A DNA stretch of 64,000 nucleotides from Azadirachta indica (Eukaryota > Streptophyta > Magnoliopsida > Sapindales > Meliaceae). The stretch is taken from assembly GCA_022749755.1 (NCBI GenBank), contig CM040446.1:4952966-5016965 (forward strand), written 5' to 3'. The notes beneath the pieces were generated by a model. The model worked only from the letters and a program-made list of their open reading frames with translations, was not told the DNA's origin and did no database searches. This document shows, piece after piece, positions 24,970-35,049 of the stretch (positions within the stretch are counted from its first letter, which is position 1; the number at the start of each line of letters is the position of its first letter). Position numbers and translations under genes: made by a program.

Positions 24970-25578
24970 TTAGGGCAGCTTTCCAGCCCGAAAAACTGCA
25001 AACTTGGTCATCTCCGAGTACTTATAATCAATCCCATTTTCGTTCAAGAACACCTCAAGCAGTCTCTTAACACCCTCAGGATCCGCACTCTCACACTCCA
25101 CCTCATAGCTAGTCCCAAAACTATACTTAGTCTCATCAACCTCCAGTTTCAACCCTTTCCATTCATAAACTTCTCTCAAATTCTCAAAACCTCCCAAACA
25201 CACCAACCCCCCCACTTCGTCCCCCACCCCAAACTCCTCTTTCACTCTCTTTACCACCCGCGACTCAGTAGCCCATAACTTTGATGGATTCTCAACACAA
25301 TCTTTCCCAATAATTGGGTCTATTTCTTCCTCATCTTCTTCCACCCGACTTACCCCGTTAATTAAAGTGGGCTTAGACTTGAGACAGACGATACAGTGGG
25401 AAGCTTTATCAAAGAATCGGAGACGCAAAACGGTGCGCTGAGAGGAGAGAGACGAAGTTGGGGTGTCGAAGAAGAGATTGTGTTGGTCGAGGGTTTTGAC
25501 GTGAAATGGGGAGAGAAGAGAGACGAGTTGTTGATGGGTTGCGGCGTCTTTTAACCGCAATTTGACTTCTACTTCCAT
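24970..25578 (-). CDS. TTM3: TTM3-like triphosphate tunnel metalloenzyme (CYTH domain)
   Basis: An intact single-exon coding region of 202 codons, close to the usual length of plant TTM3 (about 210). The N-terminus carries the diagnostic ExExK motif at residues 2-6 (E-V-E-V-K), which binds metal-triphosphate. It is followed by the arginine strand V-L-R-L-R-F, a lysine strand C-L-K-S-K, and near the C-terminus L-E-V-D-E-T-K-Y then Y-E-V-E-C-E-S with the acidic metal ligands. CYTH proteins form an eight-stranded beta tunnel. Plant TTM3 hydrolyses tripolyphosphate in vitro and is linked to root growth and proteostasis. The start is chosen because ExExK must be at the N-terminus. A 63-codon upstream ORF ends 2 nt before this ATG. 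A GTGAGT donor 4 nt after the stop suggests a 3'UTR intron. Confidence 0.93.
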   Translation of the reverse strand: MEVEVKLRLKDAATHQQLVSLLSPFHVKTLDQHNLFFDTPTSSLSSQRTVLRLRFFDKASHCIVCLKSKPTLINGVSRVEEDEEEIDPIIGKDCVENPSKLWATESRVVKRVKEEFGVGDEVGGLVCLGGFENLREVYEWKGLKLEVDETKYSFGTSYEVECESADPEGVKRLLEVFLNENGIDYKYSEMTKFAVFRAGKLP

Positions 25579-25580
25579 TC

Positions 25581-25772
25581 CTAGGAGGAGGAGAGGCCGA
25601 TGCGTTGGCTTTTGGAAGAGGGGTTTTGACTGGGGAGGAGTTGGAGGAGGGAAGCGGTGGCGGTGGTTGAAGCGGAGGTTGAGGTGGTGGTGTTGGGGGA
25701 TTTGCGGTTCTGTTCGAGCTCTTCTTTGTCTTCGATTTTGACTTCGATTTTGCTTGCTTTTCTTCTCAGCAT
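25581..25772 (-). CDS. Upstream ORF (63 codons) abutting the TTM3-like start
   Basis: On the minus strand ATG at 25772 opens a frame rich in Lys/Glu, then Ser/Thr. It ends in L-S-S-S and TAG at 25583-25581, leaving only GA before the TTM3-like ATG at 25578. It is in a different frame, so it is not an N-terminal extension. If the transcript starts upstream of 25772, termination-reinitiation could set the level of the main protein. There is no sign of a conserved domain, and it may be untranslated. Confidence 0.35.
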   Translation of the reverse strand: MLRRKASKIEVKIEDKEELEQNRKSPNTTTSTSASTTATASLLQLLPSQNPSSKSQRIGLSSS

Positions 25773-25864
25773 TTCTGACGATGATGATCTGCTGCTGCTG
25801 TTTATTCCTTCATTCCAAATTCTATGTAGGATTTGGAGACCGCTGACTGACTGCTCATGAGAGA

Positions 25865-26760
25865 ATTTGACGATGTGAGTGGGATCAATAGTAGCCGTTG
25901 GATTGAAGAGTGATCTAACGGCTATAATGATAAAGAATTAAATATAAAAAATTATATTAAAATATTCTTATCGAAACCGAAATTTAGTATTAGTAGGTGT
26001 GTTGTATTTTTTATTTTTATTTTATTTTTTTTTATATTATTAAAATTGTGGTAATATTTATAAGAATCCTAAATGTAGAAGTAGGTGTAATCTATTTTTT
26101 ATTTTTATTTTATTTTTTAAATAGTATTAAAATTTTAATAATATTTTTCTGTTTTACTAATTAAAATATTTTACAAATATTATTAAAATTGTAATAATAT
26201 TTTTTGGTTTTAGGTAGTGTTTGGTTTTTGGTGTGAAATTTGAGTGAAATTTTTTAATAAAAATGTTAAGTTAATTGTTTTTATAAAAAGTAAAGTTTTT
26301 AAAACTTTTATATTTTAAAATTGATATTTTAAAATTTTGATTTATGTAAATATTAAATTATTTATTTTTATGAAAATAAAATATTTGAAATCGGTCTATT
26401 TTAAAATTGATATATTAAATTATTGAAATATATAAATGTTAAGTTATTTATTTTTATAAAAAATAAAATATTAGAAACTAGTAAATTTTAAAATTAATAT
26501 ATTAAATTATTGACATATATAAATATTAAATTATTTATTTTTATAAAAATAAAATATTTAAAATTGATATATTTTAAAATTGATATATTAAATTATTGAC
26601 ATATACAAATGTTAAATAATAAATTAATCTATATTATTAATAAATTAAATATTGAATTAATATAGTTGATTATTCAGATTTACCTGTTATTTATTCAACC
26701 ATAGAAACACAAAAATCAATCAAATTTTCTTTTGTATGAATGCAAGAAAATATACCCGAT
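25865..26760. other. No gene seen; AT-rich repeats
   Basis: From 26280 to 26620 an AT-rich phrase (TTAAATTATTTATTTTTATAAAAA...TTTTAAAATTGATATA) recurs four to five times with about 110-120 bp spacing, a degenerate tandem array. There is no coding frame. Confidence 0.45.
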
Positions 26761-26766
26761 CATATA

Positions 26767-27027
26767 TTATTCTTCATTATTTCTTTCCCAATTTCGATTC
26801 AGCCCATCAATCCAATGAATGGTCTTCAATATGTTGAAACATGCGTGATCATCAGATGATAAATCAGACCGATGATTTGATTTAGTCTTACCAACAACAT
26901 CATTCTTCTCGTAATGACCTGAATGCTTCTTCAATTTTTCACTTTCTTCATAAACAACCATATGATCTTTACCCTTTCCTTCAATTCTAACATCAGTACT
27001 ACTACTTTCACCCCCCCACCACCACAT
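26767..27027 (-). CDS. Family X member, short or truncated
   Basis: An 86-codon frame beginning M-W-W-W-G-G, then I-E-G-K-G-K-D-H-M-V-V-Y-E-E, the N-terminal signature shared across the array (E-G-K-G-K-D...V-V-Y-E-E-L-K-K). The C-terminal half typical of the family (W-K-K-M to L-K-R-K-H) is missing; instead it ends N-R-N-W-E-R-N-N-E-E. A degenerate tandem copy of the same segment lies at 27182-27430. Probably a truncated gene or pseudogene. Confidence 0.35.
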   Translation of the reverse strand: MWWWGGESSSTDVRIEGKGKDHMVVYEESEKLKKHSGHYEKNDVVGKTKSNHRSDLSSDDHACFNILKTIHWIDGLNRNWERNNEE

Positions 27028-27181
27028 TGATTGGACTGGTGATCATCTTCAATTTTAAGACTGCCAAAACCTCTAAGACAGAAATGAGGCGTTGTTTTCT
27101 TTTTCCATCGCCCTTCTTCAACTCATTCGTCATCACCATCTTCAAGAACTATGCCAAGGTCTAGGCTTAATTATTGGCTGA

Positions 27182-27430
27182 ATGCAAGAATACCCTCATC
27201 CTTTATTCTTGATTATTTCCAATTTCAGCTCACCAATCAATCACTGGAAATATCTGAAAGATCATCAAACAAATCAGACTAATGACTGACTAATCTTTCA
27301 GTCTCCATTATTCTTCTCATATGAAACAGCCACATGATCTTTACCCTTTTCTTCATCAATTTCAGCAAATTTTGAACCACTCTTCGTTGCTTTATTCGTT
27401 TTAATAAAATTTTGTTACTTCTAATTGAAA
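27182..27430 (-). pseudogene. Family X relic, tandem copy of 26767-27027
   Basis: Shares TGAATGCAAGAA, TTATTTCCAATTTC, CACATGATCTTTACCCTTT and ATCATCA phrases with the preceding segment at an offset of about 430 bp. No intact frame. Confidence 0.45.
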
Positions 27431-27781
27431 TCAACTTTTTGGATTACACATGTTGCAGAATATTGTTCGCTTGCTCGCTGCTGTTATTATTAATCACGAG
27501 TATTGCAAACTTATTATGAACAAATGATTACAAATCATACCAGAATTCGGAAAGAAATCGAACTATATTGCTATTATTAGAATTAAGAATTAAAGCAACA
27601 AATTAAAGAAGACATTAATGAACTTTGACTAAGGCTAAAAATAAAAGCAACCAATCAAAACAGAGATTACTCTAAAATACCGCTAATATATACTACTAGG
27701 TTTGATGCATAATTCAGTCCTCGCACCTAGCCTTTTGCCAAGAATCAATATATATCAGAAAGGTCATCTGCATAAAAACTC

Positions 27782-28147
27782 TTAATTATGAGGATATCTT
27801 TTCATCAGCCGAGTTACATGATTAGAATCAATACAATATTCCATAGCATGCTTCCTTTTCAACTCATTAATCATCTTGTTGTAATCATCTATCCCGTTTT
27901 TGATAATGCACAAAAATGGTAGATTGTGTTGCCTCCAACTATCCTCAATCTTCTTCCAAACAGAACGCATAGCTTTGATCTTTCCCATAAATTCTCTAAA
28001 GGAATTAATCGTTCCTAAAATTTCTTGCTTAATGCTGGTACAAACAGGATCAATAATATTATTCTTCAGATCATGTTCATCCGATTGCTTCTTCAATTCC
28101 TCATAAACAACCACATCTTTATCCTTTTCATAAGTTCTTTGAGTCAT
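27782..28147 (-). CDS. Family X member (121 aa), unrecognised charged protein
   Basis: Not a known family. The order of motifs is K-D-K-D-V-V-V-Y-E-E-L-K-K-Q (residues 8-21), then S-I-K-Q-E-I-L...F-R-E-F-M-G-K-I-K (38-58), then V-W-K-K-I-E-D-S-W (63-71), then H-N-L-P-F-L-C-I-I-K-N-G-I-D-D-Y (74-89) and K-M-I-N-E-L-K-R-K-H (91-100). The composition is Lys/Glu rich with heptad-like spacing, so helical or coiled-coil structure is likely. No signal peptide or membrane segment. It has the same motif order as the 157-aa copy at 31882-32355 but a shorter N-terminus. Expression and function are unknown. Confidence 0.5.
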   Translation of the reverse strand: MTQRTYEKDKDVVVYEELKKQSDEHDLKNNIIDPVCTSIKQEILGTINSFREFMGKIKAMRSVWKKIEDSWRQHNLPFLCIIKNGIDDYNKMINELKRKHAMEYCIDSNHVTRLMKRYPHN

Positions 28148-28177
28148 ATCATCATCGTTATGATCATAATCAACACA

Positions 28178-28600
28178 TCACAGAATCTCACCATATAGGA
28201 TATTAAAATTAATGAAGTGTATTCTGGTCTTAGCCTGCTTCCTTTCCAACTTGTTAATCATTTTCTTGTATTCATATGTTTGGTTTTTCGTGACGGTAAA
28301 GTAGGTAGAAAGCGTTACATTAAGGAAGGTAGACGTAGAAAACGGTACCTTGTATTGTGACCAAACATCAATCACTGATTTGAGTTTTAACCAAACATCA
28401 ATCACCGATTTGAGCTTTACATGAAATTCTTTTAAGGAATTATTCAGTTCTGAAATTTCTTCTTCATGTTGGCCCTTACCCAGATGATCGATATCATTCT
28501 TTACATCTGATTGCTTCTTGAATTCTTTAGAAACAACCACATCTTCGCCCTTACCTTCAATTACAGTTTCAGCGGACTGAGAATTGAACTGAATCGACAA
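28178..28600 (-). CDS. Family X member with internal repeat; start disturbed
   Basis: The frame follows the family order: V-I-E-G-K-G-E-D-V-V-V, then E-E-E-I-S-E-L-N-N-S-L-K-E-F, then a duplicated L-K-S-V-I-D-V-W (adjacent copies from a 33-bp duplication at about 28360-28425), then Y-K-K-M-I-N-K-L-E-R-K and I-H-F-I-N. The frame begins at a TTG (28600), not an ATG. The ATG where relatives start lies in another frame (28606) and stops after 14 codons. The 77-codon frame at 28561-28794 overlaps it in that other frame. So it is either spliced from an unseen upstream exon or a young pseudogene. Confidence 0.4.
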   Translation of the reverse strand: MSIQFNSQSAETVIEGKGEDVVVSKEFKKQSDVKNDIDHLGKGQHEEEISELNNSLKEFHVKLKSVIDVWLKLKSVIDVWSQYKVPFSTSTFLNVTLSTYFTVTKNQTYEYKKMINKLERKQAKTRIHFINFNILYGEIL

Positions 28601-28945
28601 TCCATCTTCTCGCTGTGTAGTTTTATATCTATTTTACTGCAACTAAAATCTGGTAGAATATTAATGACTATTGCTTGATGATCTTGTCTCTCCGACACCA
28701 TTGATGAACCTCCAGCTCCTTGTTTCTTCAATTCTCCAGAACCATTGCTCTTGGTTGCAGCAGTAGAATCTTCTTTATTCTTCACTTGATCCATAACTGA
28801 TCGACTACTCTTGTTCAGATGGTTGTTTAATTGTGTTGCCTGCTCGGCCTCTTAATTAATATGAGTTGGTTCTTAATTTGCAAGCAACAAGAGTACGAGT
28901 TTGATGCTGATATGAATTCTTAATTAGTAATCTTATGTGATCAGA

Positions 28946-28946
<1 letters not shown>

Positions 28947-28987
<41 letters not shown>

Positions 28988-28998
28988 GTTATTATTAA
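28947..28998. repeat. (ATT)n microsatellite
   Basis: About 15 ATT units with one G interruption near the end (ATTGTTATTATT). Confidence 0.9.
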
Positions 28999-28999
28999 A

Positions 29000-30600
29000 C
29001 TGATTAAATTAGCGTATCCTGTTCAAACTAGTGTTTATAAATTTTTGTGATAAACTTAACTTCGTACGTTGTTAATTATCTTCTCCGAAGCATTAATTTT
29101 TTTCTTTTTCAATATTATTGTATTTATTTGTTTAGCAAGTACTTAAGAAAAAACTCTTTAGCAAGCACTTAAGGAAAAACTCTTCGTCCTTTCAACTTAT
29201 TATCAGAGCCATCCTTATGCATCAATAGCAAATCACAGTTTTGTTCACTTAAAGTGCCGCAAGTGAAGTTTCATTTCATTTGTTTGTTTTAATTATTCCT
29301 CTTAATTAATTCTAGAGGCTGTGAAAGCGGATACGATATTGGCTGCATGTTTATTTTTTAGACTGCAATCATGCTAATAATTTTTTTAATTTCGGGAAAA
29401 CGGTAATTAATAATTAATTTGCTAATAATTTTTCTAATTAAGCATATATACAACAAATAATCAAAGTGCTTTGCTAGATACAATTAAGTTGTTTTTGTCA
29501 ATTATTAATTAAAATCTAAGTTGTTTTGTTAATTGTTAATTAATAACAATTATTACTTGTTACTGCTCTTAGTTTTTTTTATCCTTTTTTATCCATAATT
29601 TTTAAGAATTTAGTGACACATGGTGTAAGTGATATGATTGGTTAAGATTTTATTTCAATAATTTTTATCAATTAAATCTAAAACTCATCTTATTAAAATG
29701 TATAAACCCACATATGAAACTTAACCATATTTACCCTTTAACGTTCTCAATTTTTTTTTTAAAAAAAGGGAAAAAACAAAAGTAATTGAAAAACTTCAAT
29801 AAGAGGTTGACGAGATGTTATCCTTTTGTGATAAGGTAGTGTTTTAGACCAAATAAAAAACCAAATCTGCAACAGATGATGCCAATCCTTCCCCTTTCTC
29901 CCACCAAGAAAGGAATGAGAATGAAAGCGAAAATAATAATAAAAAAAAAAAATTCTGATGCGTAGTTCCTCTCTTGTTCTCTGCTTCAGTGAGAGCCTCT
30001 TTCTCAATCACAGTGACAACCTCTTTCTCAATCACAATACTCTTTATCGAGTTGCGTATTGGAGCGAAAGTTGCGACGTCACCATATTAGCCAACTCACC
30101 GCCGACTAAAAGACTGCATCTCACTGTGTGAATTTGGTAGCAAAAGAGGACTTTCGGGACAATCAACGACGGTAAGTTTGTAGACGATGGTACTCGAATT
30201 CAACTTGGTGTCTAATCTAATTGGAATCAACCAAGTTGAAATCTTTTTTCTCTCTTTTTTTTTTTTTAACCTTTTAATACGATTTATAATCTCAACCGTT
30301 CATCCTTTATAAAAAATTACACCAATACTACTGCATATATAAAATTCCAAAAATAAAATTAAAATCAGATACTAAAATTAATATGTTTCGGAATAAATTA
30401 ATGAAAATGAATTATTATTATAATTATTTAAAGGAATTAAATTAAGCATCCAAAAAAACATTAATTGAACTAGTAAACTTAATTAAGAAATTGAAATTTG
30501 ATTAAGCAACAAATTAATTAAAGAACAAAAATTACTACTGTATATATCATATATCTATATATGAAAATTAAGAAAAAAAAATCAATTAGAACTAACTAGC
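29000..30600. other. No gene seen between family X copies
   Basis: AT-rich. At 29980-30180 there is a more balanced block with CAACGACGGTAAGTT, a donor-like sequence, but no matching exon was found. Nothing further can be supported. Confidence 0.35.
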
Positions 30601-30629
30601 TGCCGAAATCATGATCTGTAGATTCTTTA

Positions 30630-30930
30630 ATTGGTAGTCCGATCTGATGATTGATTATTATCATTCTTCACATCTAATTGCTTCTTCAATTCTTCAGAAA
30701 CATCTACATAATCAGAGACAATCTTGTCTTTGCCCTTCCCTTCCGCTGCTGCGTCCACTTCTGACGTGATCTTGAAATTCTTATAAAAGAGATCTTCCAA
30801 CTTTATAGTCTTGAGACTTTGAGAATATAGAGAATGGAGACCTTTTTAGAGACTCCGAGAACAGAGACCTTTCCTTTTCCACATCTTGATCTTGAGACTC
30901 CAAGAATAGATAGCTTTCAGTGAAAAATAA
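30630..30930 (-). pseudogene. Family X relic with 5' minisatellite remnant
   Basis: On the minus strand a frame reads A-E-G-K-G-K-D-K-I-V-S-D-Y-V-D-V-S-E-E-L-K-K-Q at about 30735-30660, the family N-terminal signature, then hits TAA near 30635. Upstream (30780-30920) repeated GAGACTCCGAGAA / GAGACCTTT phrases match the 39-bp repeat seen at 7575-7775. Confidence 0.5.
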
Positions 30931-31140
30931 ATAATCGAAAAGATTATTGATTATTTGAATGATACTAATGAATAAGAATGTTCATATTAGTATATACCCT
31001 AATTTTATGTAAATAATGATTCTTTATCTATTAATTAATAAACTCAAATCCTATCTAAACTAAAAAAATAAAAATAAAAATCACACTAAGATAAGAATTC
31101 CTAATCCTACAATTTGTAGTTATCTTTTTCAATAGACTTT

Positions 31141-31272
31141 TAAAGCAACAAGTACACCCTAACTAAACAATACCCACAAGGACAAAGAAAGCAAGGCCTT
31201 TCCACCCTATTTGCAATTATAATTAAAAACTACAAATTGAGAACAACATTAACCAAAAACACTCACCGATTA
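31141..31272 (-). repeat. Duplicated piece of the TTM3-like 3' region
   Basis: About 130 bp nearly matching 24822-24972: shared AAAGCAACAAGTA, CTAAACAATACCCA, ATTATAATTAAAAACTA and AAAAACACTCACCGATTA. It stops precisely at the bases that form the TTM3-like stop codon, so it carries the 3'UTR intron's donor region but no coding sequence. Confidence 0.7.
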
Positions 31273-31881
31273 TTAATTCAATTATATTGGGAATCCTTTC
31301 AATTTAAACTGATTACAAATAAATGAACGATGTAATATGGTGGCTGTGAAGAAATGTCTTCTTTATTTCTTGAATTGAAGAAACAATGGCAGCCTTTATG
31401 TAGGCTTTTTAAAGCAACATCAAAGGAAACAAATATTACACATGTATGTACAACGATTATGGAAATAAATCAAACTATAAAATGGGAAAAAATTTATAAT
31501 AAAGAAGGAAAATATAATAATATATGACTGAGCAAATCAAGGTAAAATCAGTCTTGATTTTGCTAACCAAATATCATTAATAGTAGCGATGAAAGTAATT
31601 AATTAGACATTCCCGAAATTCAATTCTTTCAACTATATATATATATATGTATGTATGTATGTATAAAGTGTTGTATTCTAATTCAAAACTAAAGATATCA
31701 GAAAGAATTAATAATTTCATTAGAAGAAATTAAATTGAAAAAGAGTAAATTAAAATGAGAACTAAAATCAAAGAGACAAATTAAAATAACAAAGATTACC
31801 ATTACCGCTTTTATGGTATGGAAACAGAAAAATCAATCAAGATTAGCTCCTAATATTTCAACTACCACCTTAATTCAAAAA

Positions 31882-32355
31882 TCAACCATCATCATGATGG
31901 AAATCAAAAGATTCCCGAAAACTGTGACCATAATTGATACGAGAATTGATGAAGTGTATTCTGATTTCATCGTGCTTTCTTTTCAAGCTCTCAATCATCT
32001 GGTTGTAGTCATCTATTTCGTTTTTGATAATGGTAAAAAACGGTAGATTGTATTGCATCCAGCTCTTGTTCATCTTCTTCCAAACACCAACCACGCCTTC
32101 AATCTTCCCAACGAATTCTTTGAAAGAAATATCAACTTCTGAAATTTCTTGCTCAATGCTCTTAATATTAATATTACCAACATTATTATTAATCTTCACA
32201 TCAGATAATCGCTTCTTCAATTCTTCATAAACAACCACATCTTTCACATATTCATCACACACAATCATATCTTTGCCCTTCCCAGCCTTCCCTTCAGTTA
32301 CAATACTACTATTTTCACCACCAGAATTGAATTCATGAATCGATACAGACGCCAT
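31882..32355 (-). CDS. Family X member, longest intact copy (157 aa)
   Basis: The best reference copy of the unrecognised family. It starts ATG-GCG-TCT at 32355. Residues 1-50 hold I-V-T-E-G-K-A-G-K-G-K-D and V-K-D-V-V-V-Y-E-E-L-K-K-R. The middle has S-I-E-Q-E-I-S-E-V-D-I-S-F-K-E-F-V-G-K-I-E, then V-V-G-V-W-K-K-M-N-K-S-W. The end has Y-N-L-P-F-F-T-I-I-K-N-E-I-D-D-Y-N-Q-M-I, then L-K-R-K-H and I-H-F-I-N-S. Charged with heptad-like hydrophobics; no signal peptide or transmembrane segment. It sits in a tandem array in which all recognisable copies are on the minus strand. Single exon as seen. No function is assigned. Confidence 0.6.
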   Translation of the reverse strand: MASVSIHEFNSGGENSSIVTEGKAGKGKDMIVCDEYVKDVVVYEELKKRLSDVKINNNVGNINIKSIEQEISEVDISFKEFVGKIEGVVGVWKKMNKSWMQYNLPFFTIIKNEIDDYNQMIESLKRKHDEIRIHFINSRINYGHSFRESFDFHHDDG

Positions 32356-33059
32356 GGTCTTCCCGTTCTGGAAGTCTTGAGACTACTCAGGAAGAATAGA
32401 GAAGAGGGAGATAAATAAATAACTGAAAATATTATTATTGATTCATTGAATTTAACGAAAGTTATACATATATATGTAATGAGATTTATTTATACTCTTT
32501 ATACTAGTATCTAGCTATATGTCCTAATTCTAAGTAAACAAGGATTATTTATTTGTCAAAATATTATTGTTGTAAACTGTGAATGTATAATTAAAAAAGA
32601 CCAAATCGTCAAATTAAATTTAATTTGTGCACACATTAAAAGGAAATCAAATGAGGAGAAATATTAAAAAAATTAAGGAAAGCATATTTTTAAGGTAAAT
32701 ACAAAGGAATTTAACTATATATATACCTTAATTGAGCATTGAATTCCAATAAAAACAAACACACACAAAACACATTGTTTAAGGAATTAGAACTCAATCA
32801 GTGCCAAATTAAAATGTTACTAATTAGCAAAACCCATCAAATGTGACCTAAAAAATATATAAATTGGAAATTAATAGTATTTTATTAATTAGAAACCCAA
32901 TCAATGTCACCAAAAAAAACAGAAATACACTACAAAAATTACAATTTTTTTGCTAATAACTTTTGCGGTCGATTTTAAACTTGTTGTACATGATCATCTA
33001 TAAATATAATTAAAATACATCATAGTTAATTTTTTAAAACTACGTATATAATAATAAGT

Positions 33060-33295
33060 CAAAAGAATATATATATATATGTATATATTAGTATACAATA
33101 TTACAACAACTATGTAATTCACTCAAGTTTCATTCATTGAGATCAGTTTAATTTATTATAATATATGTAACATCAAAGAGAAAGATATAAGAATAAGATT
33201 TTGGCTAGCTGCTGTTTCTGAAGGCTATAAAAACTGTTACTACATAAACTTCCAGAACTTAATTATAATTAATTAACCAAAATTAAAAGATCAGA
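33060..33295. repeat. Segment duplicated at 55910-56130
   Basis: Shared phrases include ATTCACTCAAGTTTCATT, CAGTTTAATTTATTAT, AAGAATAAGATTTTG and CTGTTTCTGAAGGC, in the same orientation over about 230 bp, 23 kb apart. No coding frame. It may be a transposon end or a marker of a larger duplication. Confidence 0.65.
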
Positions 33296-33499
33296 TGCCC
33301 GTACCCATTACGAATTAATTATTATTATTATTATTATTAGAAGGAATTAAATTACGCAACAAATTAAAGGAGACATTAATTGAACTTTGACAAGAGTAGT
33401 CAAATTAAGGAATTGAAATCTGATTAAGCAACAATTAATTAAAGAAAAGAGGTTACTACTATATCATGTATGGAAAGAGAAAAATGATGAATGATTATT

Positions 33500-33990
33500 G
33501 AGTTACATACATGATCATCATGACCATTAGAATCTTTTCATTTCGTAACATGCAACATGCTTCCTTTTCAAGTTCTTAATCATGACCTCTTTCGTTTTAA
33601 TTTGACGATGGTAAAAAATGAACATTAATGTGTTACTCCAATTAATTCCTATATCTTTAATTTCCCAAACATCAACCACAATTTCTATATTAATTTGTAA
33701 CAAGTTATTTGAAGGAATTATCCCGTTCTGAAATTTGCTTGGTCCAACCTCTCTCTCTCTTTTTTTTGTAAAACAAAGTAATAATAATTTTATTAAAGAG
33801 ATATTTGCTCCAACCTCTTGCCAACATCATCAATATCATTCTTCAGTTCTTCAGAAACCACCACATCTTTCACATAGTCATCACAGAAGATTAATAAATC
33901 TTTGCCCTGCCCTTCAGTTACTGTTTCACCAGATCGATTCACATCATCAAGATATTCCGGCCGGCCTGCCACCACTACCCGACATCTTCT
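33500..33990 (-). pseudogene. Family X relic at the edge of the peptide cluster
   Basis: A 60-codon minus frame (33793-33975) contains V-T-E-G-Q-G-K-D-L-L, then V-K-D-V-V-V-S-E-E-L-K-N-D-I-D-D-V-G, the family N-terminus. The C-terminal part (33500-33730) is recognisable at the DNA level and matches 8770-9075. A short insertion at about 33753-33803 breaks the gene between them. Dead copy. Confidence 0.55.
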
Positions 33991-34902
33991 CTTTTCGATA
34001 TTGAGTGAGACTCAAGATTAATAGGGAGCTCTCAGTAAAACATAAATAACTATTTAACTAGTATCTATCTTAATTCTATGTAAACAAGGATTCTATGAGT
34101 AAGGAATTTAGTCTTTAATTCATCCATATATGGTAAATCTTTTTCTGTGATAAGTTAGAATTTAATAGAATTTAAAAATAATAGAATTTAAGAAATAATA
34201 GAATTTAATAGAATTTAAAAATAGATTATATATAACCTATTTTAACAAAGATTAGGAAATAAAGTATTGAATTTATTAAATTATTTTTAAGCAAAACTAT
34301 CAAACACATTTTTTAATTTTAAAAATAATATCTTCAAAACATTATTTTTATGCCACCCAATCAAGGGATATGAGTTCGAGCCCCACAATAAACAAAGTGT
34401 GTGACTCCTTTATTATTTGTGGGTATAAATCTCTCTACGTGAGAGATTTAGAATTTTTTTTTTCAAAAAAAGTAAAGAGGTATTAGTATATAAAGTTAAA
34501 TGGAATATGTTATATCAGATCAAATTCAATGGAGTTGAATTATGTATCTTATCTTCATATAAAGTCAATATATAACTTTATATCTTGACAACCATATTTT
34601 AAAAAATTTGACAAATATGTTAAAAGATTAAAGAAATAAGTGCGAATTTTTAAAGCATTTCGACTCTTTATTTTAGTTATTAACTCTATCGATCGAGTAT
34701 TATTAATCAAAGATAAGCTTCATAAATAATTAGAAGTTTTACCATCAAATTAAATTTAGCATATATATGTTTTTAAATCATACAAATTAACGCCATTTCT
34801 CCTACTATAAATTAGCATCCCTTTCAACCATTTTATTCATCAAACAATTAAAAGTAAGAAAAAAAATCTACTTTTAAAACATATATACATAAAATATTAC
34901 TG

Positions 34903-35049
34903 ATGGCAAACATCATGGTGAGCAACATCAAAATTAATCAGTCGATGATGATGAAGGTTATTGGGTTTATGATGATGTTGAAAAAAACAAAACAGGACTT
35001 CATACCCATGAACATAATTCATAATTTTTTATGGGAAGTAAAATTTTAA
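34903..35049 (+). pseudogene. Prolamin-like gene, 5' fragment only
   Basis: ATG-GCA-AAC-ATC-ATG leads into I-N-Q-S-M-M-M-K-V-I-G-F-M-M-M, the signal-peptide segment of the genes at 41028 and 44600. After this point the sequence diverges abruptly (L-K-K-T-K-Q-D-F) and stops at 35049 with none of the cysteines. Upstream 34170-34900 is nearly identical to the promoter region at 43900-44590. The body of the gene has been lost or replaced; a 3' relic lies at 36040-36180. Confidence 0.75.

Noticed and set aside
25657..25860. 67-codon plus-strand frame
   Set aside because: Antisense to the upstream ORF and leader of the TTM3-like gene; simple Ser/Leu-rich composition.
28561..28794. 77-codon frame starting M-D-Q-V-K-N-K-E-D as a separate gene
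   Set aside because: It overlaps the start of a family X copy in another frame and ends after the shared segment; more likely a leader or upstream exon of that copy.
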